From: Ensifer adhaerens
GTDB lineage: Bacteria; Pseudomonadota; Alphaproteobacteria; Rhizobiales; Rhizobiaceae
Reading direction: 5' to 3'
Length of the DNA stretch: 64,000 nucleotides
Assembly (NCBI RefSeq): GCF_001270265.1
Contig: NZ_LGAP01000013.1
Span: 106,574 to 170,573 of the forward strand
Shown: one piece after another, positions 26,583-36,441 of the stretch
Position numbering within the stretch: position 1 is the stretch's first letter
Layout of the letters: each line of letters starts with the position of its first letter
The notes under the pieces: generated by a model
Told to the model about the DNA's origin: nothing
Databases searched by the model: none
Seen by the model: only the letters and a program-made list of their open reading frames with translations
Position numbers and translations under genes: made by a program

Positions 26583-27662
26583 ATGTCGGACGATCAGGAT
26601 AAGGACAGCAAAACAGAGTCCCCGTCGGAGAAAAAGATCTCCGATGCCGCCGACAAGGGCAACGTGCCCTTCTCCCGCGAGGCGACCACGTTTGCCTCGA
26701 CGGTGGCGATCTACATCTTCTTCGTGTTCTTCCTGACCGACGGCGCCAGCACGGTCGCCGCGGCGCTCAAGGACATTTTCGAACAGCCGGAAGCCTGGCG
26801 GCTGAACAACGCCACGGATGTCGTCGCCTTGATGACGCACCTCGCCTGGAAGTCGACGGCGCTGCTCGTTCCGGTCTTCGTACTGCTCATCGTCTTCGGC
26901 GTCGGCTCGTCGATCTTTCAGAACCTGCCGCGCCCGGTGCTCGATCGCATCCAGCCGAAGATGAACCGGATTTCGCCGATGGCCGGCCTGAAGCGCATCT
27001 TCGGCGTACAGGGCCTGGTGGAGTTCGGAAAGTCGCTGTTCAAGATCATCATCGTGTCGATCCTCGTGCTGCTCGTTCTCTGGAACGACTACTTCGCGAC
27101 GCTCGACCTGATGTTCTCCGATCCGGTGACGATCTTCTCGGCGATGACGTCCGATCTCAATCAGGTGATGATCGTCATCATGCTGGCGACGGCCGTGCTG
27201 GCGATCGCCGATCTCTTCTGGTCACGTCATCATTGGTACACCGAACTGATGATGACCAAGCAGGAAGTGAAGGAGGAGATGAAGCAGTCCCAGGGCGACC
27301 CGATCGTCAAGTCGCGCCTGCGTTCCATGCAGCGCGACCGGGCGCGCAAACGCATGATTTCATCCGTGCCACGGGCGACGCTGGTGATCGCCAACCCGAC
27401 ACATTATGCCGTCGCGCTGCGTTACGTCCGCGAAGAAAGCGACGCACCGGTGGTGGTTGCGCTCGGCCAGGATCTCGTCGCCCTGAAAATCCGCGAGATT
27501 GCAGAGAAAAACGGCATCCCCGTCTTCGAGGATCCGCCGCTTGCGCGCTCCATGTTTGCACAAGTCTCGGTCGATAGTGTGATTCCACCCGTGTTTTACA
27601 AGGCAGTTGCCGAACTCATTCACAGGGTGCATGCGCAATCGCAACCAAAACGGATGACGTAA
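26583..27662 (+). CDS. flhB: Flagellar export switch protein FlhB
   Basis: 359 aa from the ATG at 26583 ([20 protein letters not shown]), chosen because FlhB proteins start with this acidic/Ser motif and GGGAGA lies upstream; 34 extra upstream residues in frame look non-coding. Four membrane helices lie at about 38-58, 92-115, 150-175 and 190-212. The cytoplasmic domain has the autocleavage site N271-P272-T-H in [20 protein letters not shown]. FlhB switches export specificity on interaction with FliK, encoded at the left of the window. Confidence 0.96.
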   Translation: MSDDQDKDSKTESPSEKKISDAADKGNVPFSREATTFASTVAIYIFFVFFLTDGASTVAAALKDIFEQPEAWRLNNATDVVALMTHLAWKSTALLVPVFVLLIVFGVGSSIFQNLPRPVLDRIQPKMNRISPMAGLKRIFGVQGLVEFGKSLFKIIIVSILVLLVLWNDYFATLDLMFSDPVTIFSAMTSDLNQVMIVIMLATAVLAIADLFWSRHHWYTELMMTKQEVKEEMKQSQGDPIVKSRLRSMQRDRARKRMISSVPRATLVIANPTHYAVALRYVREESDAPVVVALGQDLVALKIREIAEKNGIPVFEDPPLARSMFAQVSVDSVIPPVFYKAVAELIHRVHAQSQPKRMT

Positions 27663-27667
27663 CGCCG

Positions 27668-28108
27668 ATGAAAAAGTGCGAATTCTCCGAGAGACGGGAA
27701 CAGATAGTAGCCGAAGCGATCCGCCCAGTGGCGACCGAGTTGCGTCTCATCGACGCTGCGGACTTCATCGCTCTCCTGCGGTTCGAATCCTACGCCAGCC
27801 TCGCTGACCTCGTTGAATCGGCCGCCGAGCTCTACTTCCTGCCCGGAACGGTCAATTTCGGTCTCGGCGGCAACTACAACCTGGATTGGGACAGCGAACC
27901 GGAAATCGTGCTCGATCTCGAGCTCAAGCCGCGCGGCGTGACCATTTACGTGCGCCTCTCGCTCGGCAACGACACCGCCGGCATCGAGATCAGCCACATC
28001 GCCTTCCAGAACCCATCGGCGGATCCGGACGAGAATACCGCCTTTCTTGCAAGGAGCCTCACCGAAGCGAAGTTCATCAAGACCTATCAGTTGCCTCTGG
28101 CGAGCTGA
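27668..28108 (+). CDS. Conserved hypothetical protein linked to flhB
   Basis: 146 aa, starting 5 bp after flhB, so co-transcribed. It has no signal peptide, membrane helix or recognised motif. A helical N-terminal half (EAIRPVATELRLIDAADFIA) precedes a beta-rich acidic C-terminal half (LDWDSEPEIVLDLELKPRGV, IYVRLSLGNDTAGIEISHIA). A small ORF in this position occurs in S. meliloti between flhB and visR as far as I recall. It is probably a rhizobial accessory motility protein; the role is unknown. Confidence 0.72.
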   Translation: MKKCEFSERREQIVAEAIRPVATELRLIDAADFIALLRFESYASLADLVESAAELYFLPGTVNFGLGGNYNLDWDSEPEIVLDLELKPRGVTIYVRLSLGNDTAGIEISHIAFQNPSADPDENTAFLARSLTEAKFIKTYQLPLAS

Positions 28109-28312
28109 TGCATGGCGCCCGAAAGTGTGCACCGGTTTCGGGACGACGACATGCATCAGAACAACGGCCTAAAGCAGGTCAGATGAACCGGCTCGCACGC
28201 GATCTGCTTTACAGCGCCGCGCGCCTGTTCAGGCGCGCAAAGGTCGCTGTAACACTTTGATCTGCTGCATAATTTTGTCCCTAAATCGATTCCGATTTAA
28301 GGAATTATGCAG
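28109..28312. repeat. Rhizobial intergenic mosaic repeat with nested hairpins
   Basis: The space between the flhB-linked gene and convergent visR is filled by mosaic repeat DNA. The left part (28111-28175) matches a segment at 54691-54752 (shared pieces GGTTT...CGACATGC and CCTAAAGC). The middle forms a hairpin with TTACAGCG/CGCTGTAA (28209-28216 with 28245-28252) outside GCGCGCCT/AGGCGCGC. The right part (28265-28312) is a long imperfect palindrome bounded by CTGCATAATT and AATTATGCAG. Such elements are typical of Sinorhizobium intergenic mosaic repeats and may end transcription from both sides. Confidence 0.75.
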
Positions 28313-28328
28313 TAGGCCGTTCCGATTG

Positions 28329-29072
28329 TCAGCTGATGTAGCCGAGGCGAATGGCCTTGGCGATCGCCTGGATACGGTTGACCGAATCGAGCTTGGTCGT
28401 CGCGGCGCCGAGATAGGCGTTGACCGTGTGGACGGAGAGCCCCATCCGTTCGGCGATCTCTTCGCTGATATGACCGTCACCCGCCATTTGCAGGCAGGCG
28501 ATCTCACGATCGCTGAGCGTCTCGGCCTGCACCATGCGCTTCTCGTCGGCCGCCAGAAGGTCGGTCATGATGGTGCAACTGCGGCCATGCAGGTCGACGA
28601 CCTGTTCGGTCGTCGCATCGACGTAGCTGCCGGCGAAGACGACATATCCGTTGCCCTGGGCACCGAGCCGCACGGGAAAAGCGATACCGGAATAGGACAG
28701 CTTGCGCCCTTTCAGACGGTGGGCGAAGTGTCCGAATTCAGACATCTCCGCTGCCTGGTGTTCGCCCAGGCCGTCCCAAAGCACTGGCAGCAGTGACGTA
28801 TCGAGATGCGCCGTCAACTCCTCGCCGTAGACGGTGATGAGGTCGTGCGCATTCGCTTCCGAGGAGATGCCCCAGTTGTCGAGCACGCAGGTCAACTTGC
28901 GCACCGCGCCCATGCCCTTGCCATTGAGGCGCAGGACGGCGAAATGCTTGGCGTTGATCTGACGCTGCATCGCCTGCAATCGCGTGATCAGGGTCGCCGC
29001 GCGCGCCGCCCTGCCGCTGCGACTGTGTCGTTGGTCGTCGTCGTTGCGTCCATTGGCGAGAAAATGGGTCAT
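28329..29072 (-). CDS. visR: VisR, LuxR-type master regulator of motility
   Basis: 247 aa. The N-terminal autoinducer-binding-like domain (about 25-165) is followed by a LuxR helix-turn-helix (about 180-245; LSDREIACLQMAGDGHISEE, AERMGLSVHTVNAYLGAATT). In S. meliloti VisN and VisR act as a heterodimer at the top of the flagellar/chemotaxis regulon, activating rem and class II genes. It lies 12 bp downstream of visN in the same operon. Confidence 0.92.
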   Translation of the reverse strand: MTHFLANGRNDDDQRHSRSGRAARAATLITRLQAMQRQINAKHFAVLRLNGKGMGAVRKLTCVLDNWGISSEANAHDLITVYGEELTAHLDTSLLPVLWDGLGEHQAAEMSEFGHFAHRLKGRKLSYSGIAFPVRLGAQGNGYVVFAGSYVDATTEQVVDLHGRSCTIMTDLLAADEKRMVQAETLSDREIACLQMAGDGHISEEIAERMGLSVHTVNAYLGAATTKLDSVNRIQAIAKAIRLGYIS

Positions 29073-29084
29073 CGGCCTCGCCTC

Positions 29085-29825
29085 TCAGACCAGGTTGTTG
29101 CGGACGGCATAGGCAATCGCTTCCGAGCGGGTTCGCGTGGCCGTCTTTCGCATGACGCTGGTGATGTAGTTGTTGATCGTGTTGCGCGAGATCCCGAGAA
29201 TGACGGCGATCTCTTCGCTCGTCTTGCCCTCGGCGATCCAGAAGAGGCACTCCAGTTCACGGTCGGTGAGTTCGAAGTCGCGATCGTGCCGCACTTCGGC
29301 GCGGGTGGTGAAGCTTGCGAGGTATCCTGCAAGCAAGGTCACATCGCGCAGGCTCTCCTGCGAGAGGATCACATCCTCGGGAACGAGCAGCATCAACGAG
29401 AAGCGCAGCCGCCCGACATTGAAGGTGACCGCGCAATATTCGCGGCTGATGCCGCGCGGCAGGTCGATGTCATCGGGCAGCAAATAGAACATTGGCTGCA
29501 GCACCGAGAGGCATTTTTCAAGCTCGGTCGTCTTGGCGTGAAGCCCTGTAACGATGCCCGAAAGGCGCCTGACAATGTCGAACGGCCAGTCCGAACAGAC
29601 GACGAAGTCGAGGCCGTTGTCCTGAGAGAGATCGTATCGTGCCAGGAGATAATGGCTCGCTCCGACATATTCGGTCAGCGCCGCAAGCCCGCTTGCCAGA
29701 TTGGCGCGCCCCGCCATTTCGCGCAGCCGCCGGAACAACTGATCACGCGTGAGCCCGCCACCGCGTATGCGTGTCGACGCTGTCGGCAAAGGCCAGACAG
29801 CTATGTCTGCTTGCGAAATGTCCAT
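29085..29825 (-). CDS. visN: VisN, LuxR-type master regulator of motility
   Basis: 246 aa with an N-terminal ligand-binding-like domain (about 25-165; NLASGLAALTEYVGASHYLL) and a C-terminal LuxR HTH (about 180-245; LTDRELECLFWIAEGKTSEE, AVILGISRNTINNYITSVMR). It is the partner of VisR. It has an exceptionally long upstream non-coding region (840 bp), which should integrate the signals that decide motility. Confidence 0.92.
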   Translation of the reverse strand: MDISQADIAVWPLPTASTRIRGGGLTRDQLFRRLREMAGRANLASGLAALTEYVGASHYLLARYDLSQDNGLDFVVCSDWPFDIVRRLSGIVTGLHAKTTELEKCLSVLQPMFYLLPDDIDLPRGISREYCAVTFNVGRLRFSLMLLVPEDVILSQESLRDVTLLAGYLASFTTRAEVRHDRDFELTDRELECLFWIAEGKTSEEIAVILGISRNTINNYITSVMRKTATRTRSEAIAYAVRNNLV

Positions 29826-30273
29826 GATGTCAGCCCCCGTGCCGGATTCACCGCCCTGGAACCTGCGCTTGCACTGTCGCCGCCAACAGCCGGCCCAAGC
29901 CGAATATTACCACCAGTCGCAATTCAGGACGCGAATCAACTGTTAAAAATGTACATCCGTCCTCAAAAAAAACCACCGCCATCTTCTCGCTATTTTACTT
30001 CACCCCCCGTTCATGAAACGATTCGCCAAGATGCCGCTTCGTCATCACCGGATCCCGGCCCCGCGCAGCGCATCTTTTGACATAGCATTGATATATAAAA
30101 GAGTTTTACTGCTCGAATTGCCCCTGCTCCGCTGCCGCATCGACTTCGCGCAGCGCCGTGTGCCTCGCTGAGCGCAAATCCAGCCCAAATCTCGCCATTC
30201 AGGAGACTCAGGAGAAGCTTCGAATAGAGGCAGATTTTACTTTAGAGTGATGCCTGTGGCGGAAATGCATCAA

Positions 30274-30289
30274 TTGTTCGATCGAACAA
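30274..30289. promoter_or_regulatory. Perfect 16-bp palindrome, candidate operator upstream of visN
   Basis: TTGTTCGATCGAACAA is fully self-complementary with GTTC/GAAC half-sites. It lies about 450 bp upstream of the visN start within the AT-rich leader. There is no T-run after it, so it does not look like a terminator. A dimeric repressor or activator site is the simplest reading; the cognate protein is unknown. Confidence 0.45.
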
Positions 30290-30610
30290 CTGCAGTCTAT
30301 CAATATATAAAATTCGAATACGTCACCGGTTATTATCGAATAATCCAATTTATATTCCAATTAACCTAGGTATTGACCCGAGCAGAAGCAGTAAACCGGC
30401 CCACCGCCCGCATCCGGGCAGCGACGGCGGAATCTAAAAATTAAGATCTCGTTAAAGTATTACAATCGCGGGCCGCACCCATGACTCCGGCGACGATGCA
30501 ATGATTCTTGCCGCGGATTCAGCGGCCGATACCGGCAGCCGCAGAGACTCGCACAATATTTGCACCGGACATGGCGGCAATCCCCCGCATCCGCAACGCC
30601 ATTGGAAACG

Positions 30611-30639
30611 AAAAATCCCGCCGGAGCGGCGGGATTTTT
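30611..30639 (-). terminator. Terminator of the icpA-che-fliF operon
   Basis: A near-perfect palindrome AAAAATCCCGCC ... GGCGGGATTTTT with a 5-nt loop, about 27 bp after the fliF stop. T-runs on both strands make it able to stop transcription from either side. Confidence 0.88.
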
Positions 30640-30665
30640 CTCTACCAGACGATTTCTGTGTGTGA

Positions 30666-32342
30666 TCAGGCGGCTTTCTCGAGAGCCCATTTGCGCAGGA
30701 TCTTTGCGGCGCGCTCTTCGCTGATCTCGACCATGCGTGCAAGGCGCCTTTCCGGCCCTTCCTTGACGCGGCGGTTGAAGCTGCCGGCGTCTTCACCCAT
30801 GCTGAGAAGATCGTCGCCGCTGTCGAAGCCGAAGTCCGAACCGAAGCCGTCCATGAGGGCGCCACCAGCGCCTGCAGTTGCAGGAGAGAAGTCGGGCAGC
30901 TCAAGGCCGGCAGCTTCGCTTTCGAGCTGGCCGGCGTTTCCGCCGAGGCCGAGCTGCCGGGCGAGCGGCCGCATGCCCATCCACACCACCAGGAAGGCGA
31001 CGACCACGAAGGCAAGCGCATTGATGATGCCGCCAAGGTTGCGCGTCAGCGTCTCCATGATGCCCGGGCCGGCAATGGCTTGATCGAGCAATTGCGTCTC
31101 GACGAAGTCCATCGCGTTCAACGTCACGACGTCGCCACGGTTCGCATCGATGCCGGCGGCTGACGACACGATCTTCTGCATCTCCTGGAGATAGGCATCG
31201 ATCTTCGCCTGATCGGCGGGCTCGCCGACCATGGCGGCAAGGCGGCCGCGGTTGACGACCACGGCAATCGACAGGCGCTCGACCGTGTAGCTGTTTTTCA
31301 CGGTCGCGATCGTCTTGCTGTTGATCTCGTAGTTGGTCTGTTCTTCCTTCTTCTCGGCCTGGTCGTTCGACTGCGGGCCGGCGCCGCCGCGCGGGGCGGC
31401 CTGCGGAATGTTCTGCTGTACGGTCGCGGCATTGTCCGGCTGCTGTTGGCTGGACTTCTGCTCTTCCTTGGTCACGCGGGTGGAGCGCTCGACACGCGAT
31501 TCCGGGTCGAACATCGTCTCCTGGATCTGCTGCGTGTCGGTATTCAGGCGAGCCGTGACGCTGGTGCGGAAGTTATCCATGCCGAGGAATGGAGCGAGCG
31601 CGTTGTCGATCTTCTTCTCGAGCTCGGTCTGGACGTTCTGCACGACACCCAGCGACTGGTTGAGGGCGCTGTTGGCTGGGTCGTCGCCCGAAGCGAGAAG
31701 CTGACCGGTCGAATCGAGAATGGTGACGTCATCGACGTCGAGCCCCGGTACGGACGAGGCGACGAGATGGCGGATGGAAGCGGCGGCATTGCGGCCGACC
31801 GTGGCGCTGGCGCGGATCATCACCGAGGCGGTCGGGTTCTGGTCTGCCTTACGGAAGCTGCCGCGCTCGGGCATCACGATGTGGACGCGGGCGGCGGCGA
31901 TACCGGAGATCTGTTGGATGGTGCGACCGATTTCACCCTCAAGCGCGCGAACACGGGTGACTTCCTGCATGAAGGAGGTCAGACCGAGCGAGCCGACATT
32001 GTCGAAGAGTTCGTAGCCGGCATTGGCGCTGCTCGGCAGGCCGCGCTCGGCCAGGAGCAGACGGGACTTGCCGGTCATGCCGACCGGAACCTGGATGCTG
32101 CCGCCATCCGCCCCGACATTGAAGTCGATGTTGGCTTCCGCAAGCGCAATGCTGATCTGAGTGACGTCGCTTCGCTCGAGCCCGACATAGAGCGTCTCGA
32201 ACGATGGCCTGTTGACGTAGATACCGGCCCCCAGGACCATGCCGACAGCGATAATGCCGGCGGCAGCCAGCGCTATCAGCTTGCCTTGCCCCAGACTGGC
32301 GAGGTTCTTCGTGAACATCGAAAATTGATTCAACAGACTCAT
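30666..32342 (-). CDS. fliF: Flagellar MS-ring protein FliF
   Basis: 558 aa. Transmembrane helices near residues 22-44 (LIALAAAGIIAVGMVLGAGI) and about 435-458 (INALAFVVVAFLVVWMGMRP) flank the periplasmic ring-building domains. YscJ/FliF signatures include FMQEVTRVRALEGEIGRTIQ and ISGIAAARVHIVMPERGSFR. The C-terminal tail (EERAAKILRKWALEKAA) is the FliG-binding end. It is the last gene of the che operon, 254 bp after cheT. It is the platform for basal body assembly. Confidence 0.96.
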   Translation of the reverse strand: MSLLNQFSMFTKNLASLGQGKLIALAAAGIIAVGMVLGAGIYVNRPSFETLYVGLERSDVTQISIALAEANIDFNVGADGGSIQVPVGMTGKSRLLLAERGLPSSANAGYELFDNVGSLGLTSFMQEVTRVRALEGEIGRTIQQISGIAAARVHIVMPERGSFRKADQNPTASVMIRASATVGRNAAASIRHLVASSVPGLDVDDVTILDSTGQLLASGDDPANSALNQSLGVVQNVQTELEKKIDNALAPFLGMDNFRTSVTARLNTDTQQIQETMFDPESRVERSTRVTKEEQKSSQQQPDNAATVQQNIPQAAPRGGAGPQSNDQAEKKEEQTNYEINSKTIATVKNSYTVERLSIAVVVNRGRLAAMVGEPADQAKIDAYLQEMQKIVSSAAGIDANRGDVVTLNAMDFVETQLLDQAIAGPGIMETLTRNLGGIINALAFVVVAFLVVWMGMRPLARQLGLGGNAGQLESEAAGLELPDFSPATAGAGGALMDGFGSDFGFDSGDDLLSMGEDAGSFNRRVKEGPERRLARMVEISEERAAKILRKWALEKAA

Positions 32343-32596
32343 TCTGTTTCCGCACCCAGTATCGCAGGACGTTCGAGCCGGTCATCCGACGAGCGCCCTG
32401 CGCAGTTCCAACATTTGGTTTTCTGGGTTTCGCGTACCCCGTACGACTTCCAATACACGCGAATCCATCAGCCCCGATCGGGACCGTAGGAAACGAAACT
32501 TGCGCGAACTTGGCTTTCGCCGACAGTCTCGGGGAATTCGGGGGATGTATCTGTAGATAAATCTGGCTGCGTCGACGATCGATGCAGCCTCGGCGG

Positions 32597-32989
32597 CTAG
32601 AACGCTTCGAAGTCGCCCGCCGCTTTCGTCAGCGGCTGCGAATGGCCGTGGCGCAGCATGCCGTTGCCAAGTGCCTTCTTCATGTCGGCAAGCTTGACCA
32701 GGTTGACGGCGGTGGTCACGTCGACCAGGCAGGTCTCAGGGATCGCAGCCGTGATGGTATCGATGAATTCGGCTAGGCCGCGGGTCTTCTGCACGGCAAG
32801 ATCGATGCCCTGCAGCACCATCATGTCGTCAGGATTGTCGAGTGCCGCGGTGCCCCGACCGCCGAGTAGCTGCGGTTCGATCCGCTCGATGAGATAGGCG
32901 ACGTCGTGCAGCTCGGTGACGACGCGCATCAAGACTTCGGGCAGCGATTCTTCCACGTGCGGCATGTGGGCCTGGTAGTCAGTCTGCAT
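32597..32989 (-). CDS. cheT: CheT, small rhizobial chemotaxis protein
   Basis: 130 aa, predicted mostly helical, cytoplasmic. It occupies the last che position (after cheD, before fliF), as cheT does in S. meliloti. A DxxxQ element (D63-L-A-V-Q67) matches the phosphatase motif of CheZ, and the organism shows no CheZ here. From memory, S. meliloti CheT has been reported to act in signal termination and adaptation and to interact with CheR. The protein may therefore replace CheZ functionally; direct phosphatase activity is inference. Confidence 0.85.
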   Translation of the reverse strand: MQTDYQAHMPHVEESLPEVLMRVVTELHDVAYLIERIEPQLLGGRGTAALDNPDDMMVLQGIDLAVQKTRGLAEFIDTITAAIPETCLVDVTTAVNLVKLADMKKALGNGMLRHGHSQPLTKAAGDFEAF

Positions 32990-33061
32990 TGTCGGTTCTC
33001 ACGTGGTTTTTCTAGCGATAGTGCAGGCGTATGGTTGCCTGCGGGGCAAGCCCCCGCAGGA

Positions 33062-33616
33062 TCAGAAGAATTCGATCGAGCTTTCCACCGGACGCGGTGC
33101 GACCACCGGACGCTCTTCCAGCTGGACCGTGCGCTGGGTTTCCACCCCTGTCAGCGCGTACTGACGGGCGCGGCCCGACGACGGCCAGTATTCGAGCTTG
33201 CGGCCGTGTTCGCCGCCCGTGCTCTCGCCGACGATGCGGATGCCTTCGTCCAGCAGGAACTGCCGGGCAAAGGCGGCATTCTGCTCGCCGACATTCGAGA
33301 ACCGTGCGATGGTCTTGGCGCCGCCGAAGATCTTGGCCTCGAGCCGATCGCGGCGGGCGCCCTGCTTCAGCAGACCGTTGATCAAGAGCTCCATGAGATG
33401 GACCCCATAGCGGGTCGCGTCGCCACCGGAAGCGGGCGACGACGCCGAGCCCGGCAGCAGGAAATGATTCATGCCGCCGACTCCGACCACGGGATCGCGC
33501 ATGCACGCGGCCACGCAGGAACCGAGAATGGTCGACAACACCACATTGGGATCGTTGAAGACCTTGTACTCGCCCTGGATGACATGCACGCGCTTGCCGA
33601 CGGCTTCCATGTTCAT
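33062..33616 (-). CDS. cheD: Chemoreceptor glutamine deamidase CheD
   Basis: 184 aa. The CheD core shows [20 protein letters not shown] followed by [10 protein letters not shown], giving a catalytic Cys34 and His51 at the spacing known for CheD. It deamidates receptor glutamines to tune adaptation. The ATG at 33616 overlaps the cheY2 stop by 4 nt. Confidence 0.95.
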   Translation of the reverse strand: MNMEAVGKRVHVIQGEYKVFNDPNVVLSTILGSCVAACMRDPVVGVGGMNHFLLPGSASSPASGGDATRYGVHLMELLINGLLKQGARRDRLEAKIFGGAKTIARFSNVGEQNAAFARQFLLDEGIRIVGESTGGEHGRKLEYWPSSGRARQYALTGVETQRTVQLEERPVVAPRPVESSIEFF

Positions 33617-34002
33617 TTCAATGCCCCAAATACGGCTTCGATCGCGGCCTTCATCTTTTCGATGGTGAACGGCTTGGCGAGCACGTTGTTGGCCCCGAGC
33701 GCCGCCGCCTTCTGGACCAGCGCGCGGTCGCCCTGCGCCGTCAGGATGATGAACGCCGCCTTCTTGGTGGCCGGGTTGGACCGCACCGCCTGGAGCAGGC
33801 CAAGGCCGTCCATCTTCGGCATGTTGAAGTCGGAGATGACGAGGTGATGCGGGTTCTGGGCCATGATCTTCATGCCCTGCTCCCCGTCACCGGCGGCCGT
33901 GATCTGCTTGAAGCCCAGCTGCTGCAAGGCATCGCCCAGAAGCAACCGGCTCGTGACCTGATCGTCAACGATCAGTACTTTTATTTTTTCGGCGATGGAC
34001 AT
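33613..34002 (-). CDS. cheY2: Response regulator CheY2, main motor-binding CheY
   Basis: 129-aa stand-alone receiver: acidic pair D13-D14, phospho-acceptor D58 ([13 protein letters not shown]), T88 and K110. In S. meliloti CheY2-P slows the motor while CheY1 acts as a phosphate sink. The assignment as CheY2 follows position (after cheB). The start overlaps the cheB stop by 1 nt (TAATG). Confidence 0.95.
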   Translation of the reverse strand: MSIAEKIKVLIVDDQVTSRLLLGDALQQLGFKQITAAGDGEQGMKIMAQNPHHLVISDFNMPKMDGLGLLQAVRSNPATKKAAFIILTAQGDRALVQKAAALGANNVLAKPFTIEKMKAAIEAVFGALK

Positions 34003-35060
34003 TATTCGCTTCCTTCCTTCCGGAGCGCCGCTGTCTTCAGTATCTCTTCCCCGATGGAACCGAGGGGGAGCTGCGTTTCGACGGCGCCCAATTCATAGGC
34101 AACTCTCGGCATGCCGTAGACGACACATGTCTTTTCGTTTTGGCCGAAGGTCTTTGCCCCGGCATGCCGCATTTTCAGGAGACCGGATGCGCCGTCGCGG
34201 CCCATGCCAGTCAGAATGACGCCGATCGCATTGCGGCCGGCAAGTTCGGCGACCGAATCGAACAGCACGTCAACCGAAGGACGGTGCCCGTTGACCGGAT
34301 CGCGATCGACAAGACGGCAGCAAGGCGCCGTCGGATTGGCAACCTGCAGGTGGCGCTCGCCACCCGGGGCCAGATAGACCTTGCCGATTTCCAAGCGCGC
34401 GCCATCGGTTGCTTCCTGCACCGTCGGTGCGCACAGGCGATTGAGCCGTTCGGCAAAGCTCTTGGTGAAGGTGTGCGGCATATGCTGCGTGATCACCGTC
34501 GGCGGGCAGTTCACCGGAAACTTCTGCAACACGGTGATCAGGGCCTCGACGCCGCCGGTGGAGGCGCCGATCGCGATGATCTTGCGCCCTGCCCGATACT
34601 CCGAGGCACCGTTGACATTGGCTGCTGTCGGCGCTGCCGCCTTGTTGCCGGTGATGATGAACTTGCGCTGCGAGCGTGCGGCCGCCTTCACCTTGTCGAC
34701 GAGACCGGCAAAAGGATTGGGATCACCCGGAAGCGGCTTTCCGACACAGTCGAACGCGCCGATTTCAAGTGCTGCGATCGTCGCCTCTGCACCCTTGTGC
34801 GTCAGCGTCGAGACCATGATGACCGGCATCGGGCGCAGGCGCATGATCTTGTCGAGGAATTCCAGGCCGTTCATGTTCGGCATCTCGATGTCGAGCGTCA
34901 CGACATCGGGATCGAGCTGCTTGATCGCCTGACGTGCTTCCATTGCATCGGCCGCCTGGCCAACGACGGTCACGCCGGGATCGGAATTGAGAACTGCGGT
35001 GATCAGGCCACGCATGGTGGCGGAGTCGTCGACGACGAGAACGCGAGCGGGTGCGGTCAT
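34002..35060 (-). CDS. cheB: Chemotaxis methylesterase CheB
   Basis: 352 aa. N-terminal receiver with D57 ([13 protein letters not shown]), linker, then the methylesterase domain with the catalytic triad S167 ([12 protein letters not shown]), H193 ([10 protein letters not shown]) and D289 ([12 protein letters not shown]). It removes receptor methyl groups and is activated by CheA. It is coupled to cheR by a 4-nt overlap. Confidence 0.97.
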   Translation of the reverse strand: MTAPARVLVVDDSATMRGLITAVLNSDPGVTVVGQAADAMEARQAIKQLDPDVVTLDIEMPNMNGLEFLDKIMRLRPMPVIMVSTLTHKGAEATIAALEIGAFDCVGKPLPGDPNPFAGLVDKVKAAARSQRKFIITGNKAAAPTAANVNGASEYRAGRKIIAIGASTGGVEALITVLQKFPVNCPPTVITQHMPHTFTKSFAERLNRLCAPTVQEATDGARLEIGKVYLAPGGERHLQVANPTAPCCRLVDRDPVNGHRPSVDVLFDSVAELAGRNAIGVILTGMGRDGASGLLKMRHAGAKTFGQNEKTCVVYGMPRVAYELGAVETQLPLGSIGEEILKTAALRKEGSE

Positions 35061-35965
35061 ACCCGTCCTCCATGAAACTTGCCGGTATGGCGGTAGGTGG
35101 TGATGCCGATGTTGTCGAACTGCGACTTGGCGTCGCCCGACACACGCTCGGAATGACCGATGTAAAGATGGCCGTTGGTGGCGAGCATTCCGGCAAAACG
35201 CGACCAGATCTTCATCTGGGTCGGCTCGTCGAAATAGATCACCACGTTACGGCAGAAGATGACATCGAACGGCCCCTTGAACGGCCATTGCGCCATCAGG
35301 TTCAGCTCGTTGAAGGTGATGAGCCGCTTGACGCGGTCATCGATCTGCCACTTGAAGCGGCCACCGGCATTGACCTCGTTGAACCATTGCTTGCGCATGG
35401 CCGGGTTGACCGTCTCAAGCGCGGTGGCGTCATAGGCACCGGCCCGGGCCAGCGCCAGGATCTTCGGATCGATATCGGTGGCGAGAATGCGGAAGTCGTA
35501 GTCAGCCGCATTCGGCAGCAGCGACAGCACCGTCAACGCGATCGAGTAGGGCTCCTGCCCGTCCGAGCAGGCCGCCGACCAGATGCGCACGCGACCGCCG
35601 GCCTTGGCGCGGGCAATCAGCTCCGGCAGAACCTCCGTCTTCAGATGCTCGAAGTGATGGTTTTCGCGAAAGAAGCGGGTGAAATTCGTCGTCAGGTGCG
35701 AAAGCATGTCGCGGCGGGCGGCAGCACCTGCCGGCGAGGAGACCAACTGGCAGTAGTCGCGGAAGCCCTTGAGACCGAGGTTGCGGATGTGCTTCGACAG
35801 GCGGGAATAGACCAGCGACGCCTTGGTCTCGTTGAGGTAGATGCCGGCGTCGGCATAGATCATCGCTGCGATCTCGCTGAGGTCGCGGCGCGTCAGCGGA
35901 TACTCGCCGCTTGCCAGGCATTCGTCGGGTGACTGCTTCTGTTCTAGAATGGCCTGGTTTCTCAT
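35057..35965 (-). CDS. cheR: Chemotaxis methyltransferase CheR
   Basis: 302 aa from the ATG at 35965 ([13 protein letters not shown]), which overlaps the cheW stop by 4 nt. The N-terminal helical domain and the SAM-binding domain ([60 protein letters not shown]) are complete. It methylates receptor glutamates. CheT, encoded in the same operon, may be a partner. Confidence 0.96.
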   Translation of the reverse strand: MRNQAILEQKQSPDECLASGEYPLTRRDLSEIAAMIYADAGIYLNETKASLVYSRLSKHIRNLGLKGFRDYCQLVSSPAGAAARRDMLSHLTTNFTRFFRENHHFEHLKTEVLPELIARAKAGGRVRIWSAACSDGQEPYSIALTVLSLLPNAADYDFRILATDIDPKILALARAGAYDATALETVNPAMRKQWFNEVNAGGRFKWQIDDRVKRLITFNELNLMAQWPFKGPFDVIFCRNVVIYFDEPTQMKIWSRFAGMLATNGHLYIGHSERVSGDAKSQFDNIGITTYRHTGKFHGGRV

Positions 35966-36441
35966 GCTGCTTCCCTTTCTTCCTGCGGGAAGACAGATTC
36001 GAGTTCGATCAGGCAGATCAGCCGACCTTCGATCGCGAGCACGCCACGGGCGAAGCTCCGTTCGAATTCGGATGAGATGACATCCGGCGTCGGCTGGATC
36101 TTGTCGTCGGTGATCGTCAGGATGTCGGAGACGGCGTCGACGAGCAGTCCGACAACCTGGCTCTTCACCTGGGCGACGATGATGACATGGCGGACCGTCG
36201 GCTCGGCCGGCTTCATGCCGAGGCGTGCCGACAGATCGACGATCGGCAGCACCGCACCGCGCAGATTGATGATGCCGAGCATGTAGGCCGGCGCATGCGG
36301 CATCGCAGTTGCCGGTGTCCATCCGCGAATTTCGCGCACGGACATCACGTTCACGCAGAATTCCTGATCGCCGACGCGGAAAGCGATCAGCTCCCGTCCA
36401 TCCGTGGTCAGACTTTTTGCGGCATAGGTCATCACATTCAT
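35962..36441 (-). CDS. cheW: Chemotaxis coupling protein CheW
   Basis: 159 aa. CheW-type SH3-like fold: [40 protein letters not shown] and [17 protein letters not shown]. It connects receptors with CheA. It overlaps cheA upstream and cheR downstream by 4 nt each. Confidence 0.96.
   Translation of the reverse strand: MNVMTYAAKSLTTDGRELIAFRVGDQEFCVNVMSVREIRGWTPATAMPHAPAYMLGIINLRGAVLPIVDLSARLGMKPAEPTVRHVIIVAQVKSQVVGLLVDAVSDILTITDDKIQPTPDVISSEFERSFARGVLAIEGRLICLIELESVFPQEEREAA

Larger units (their letters stand above)
29826..30665. promoter_or_regulatory. Long AT-rich regulatory region upstream of visN
   Basis: 840 bp without a plausible gene between fliF and visN. The first 45 bp next to fliF carry its terminator. 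The rest, especially 29940-30450, is markedly AT-rich for this genome, with TATATAAA-type stretches near 30087 and 30303, and a perfect 16-bp palindrome at 30274-30289. Its size and composition fit a promoter with several regulator sites controlling visNR. No single promoter can be assigned by eye. Confidence 0.65.

Noticed and set aside
30274..30289. Reading the palindrome upstream of visN as an SOS (LexA) box
   Set aside because: The alphaproteobacterial LexA site is a direct GTTC-N7-GTTC repeat; here the half-sites are inverted with four bases between them.
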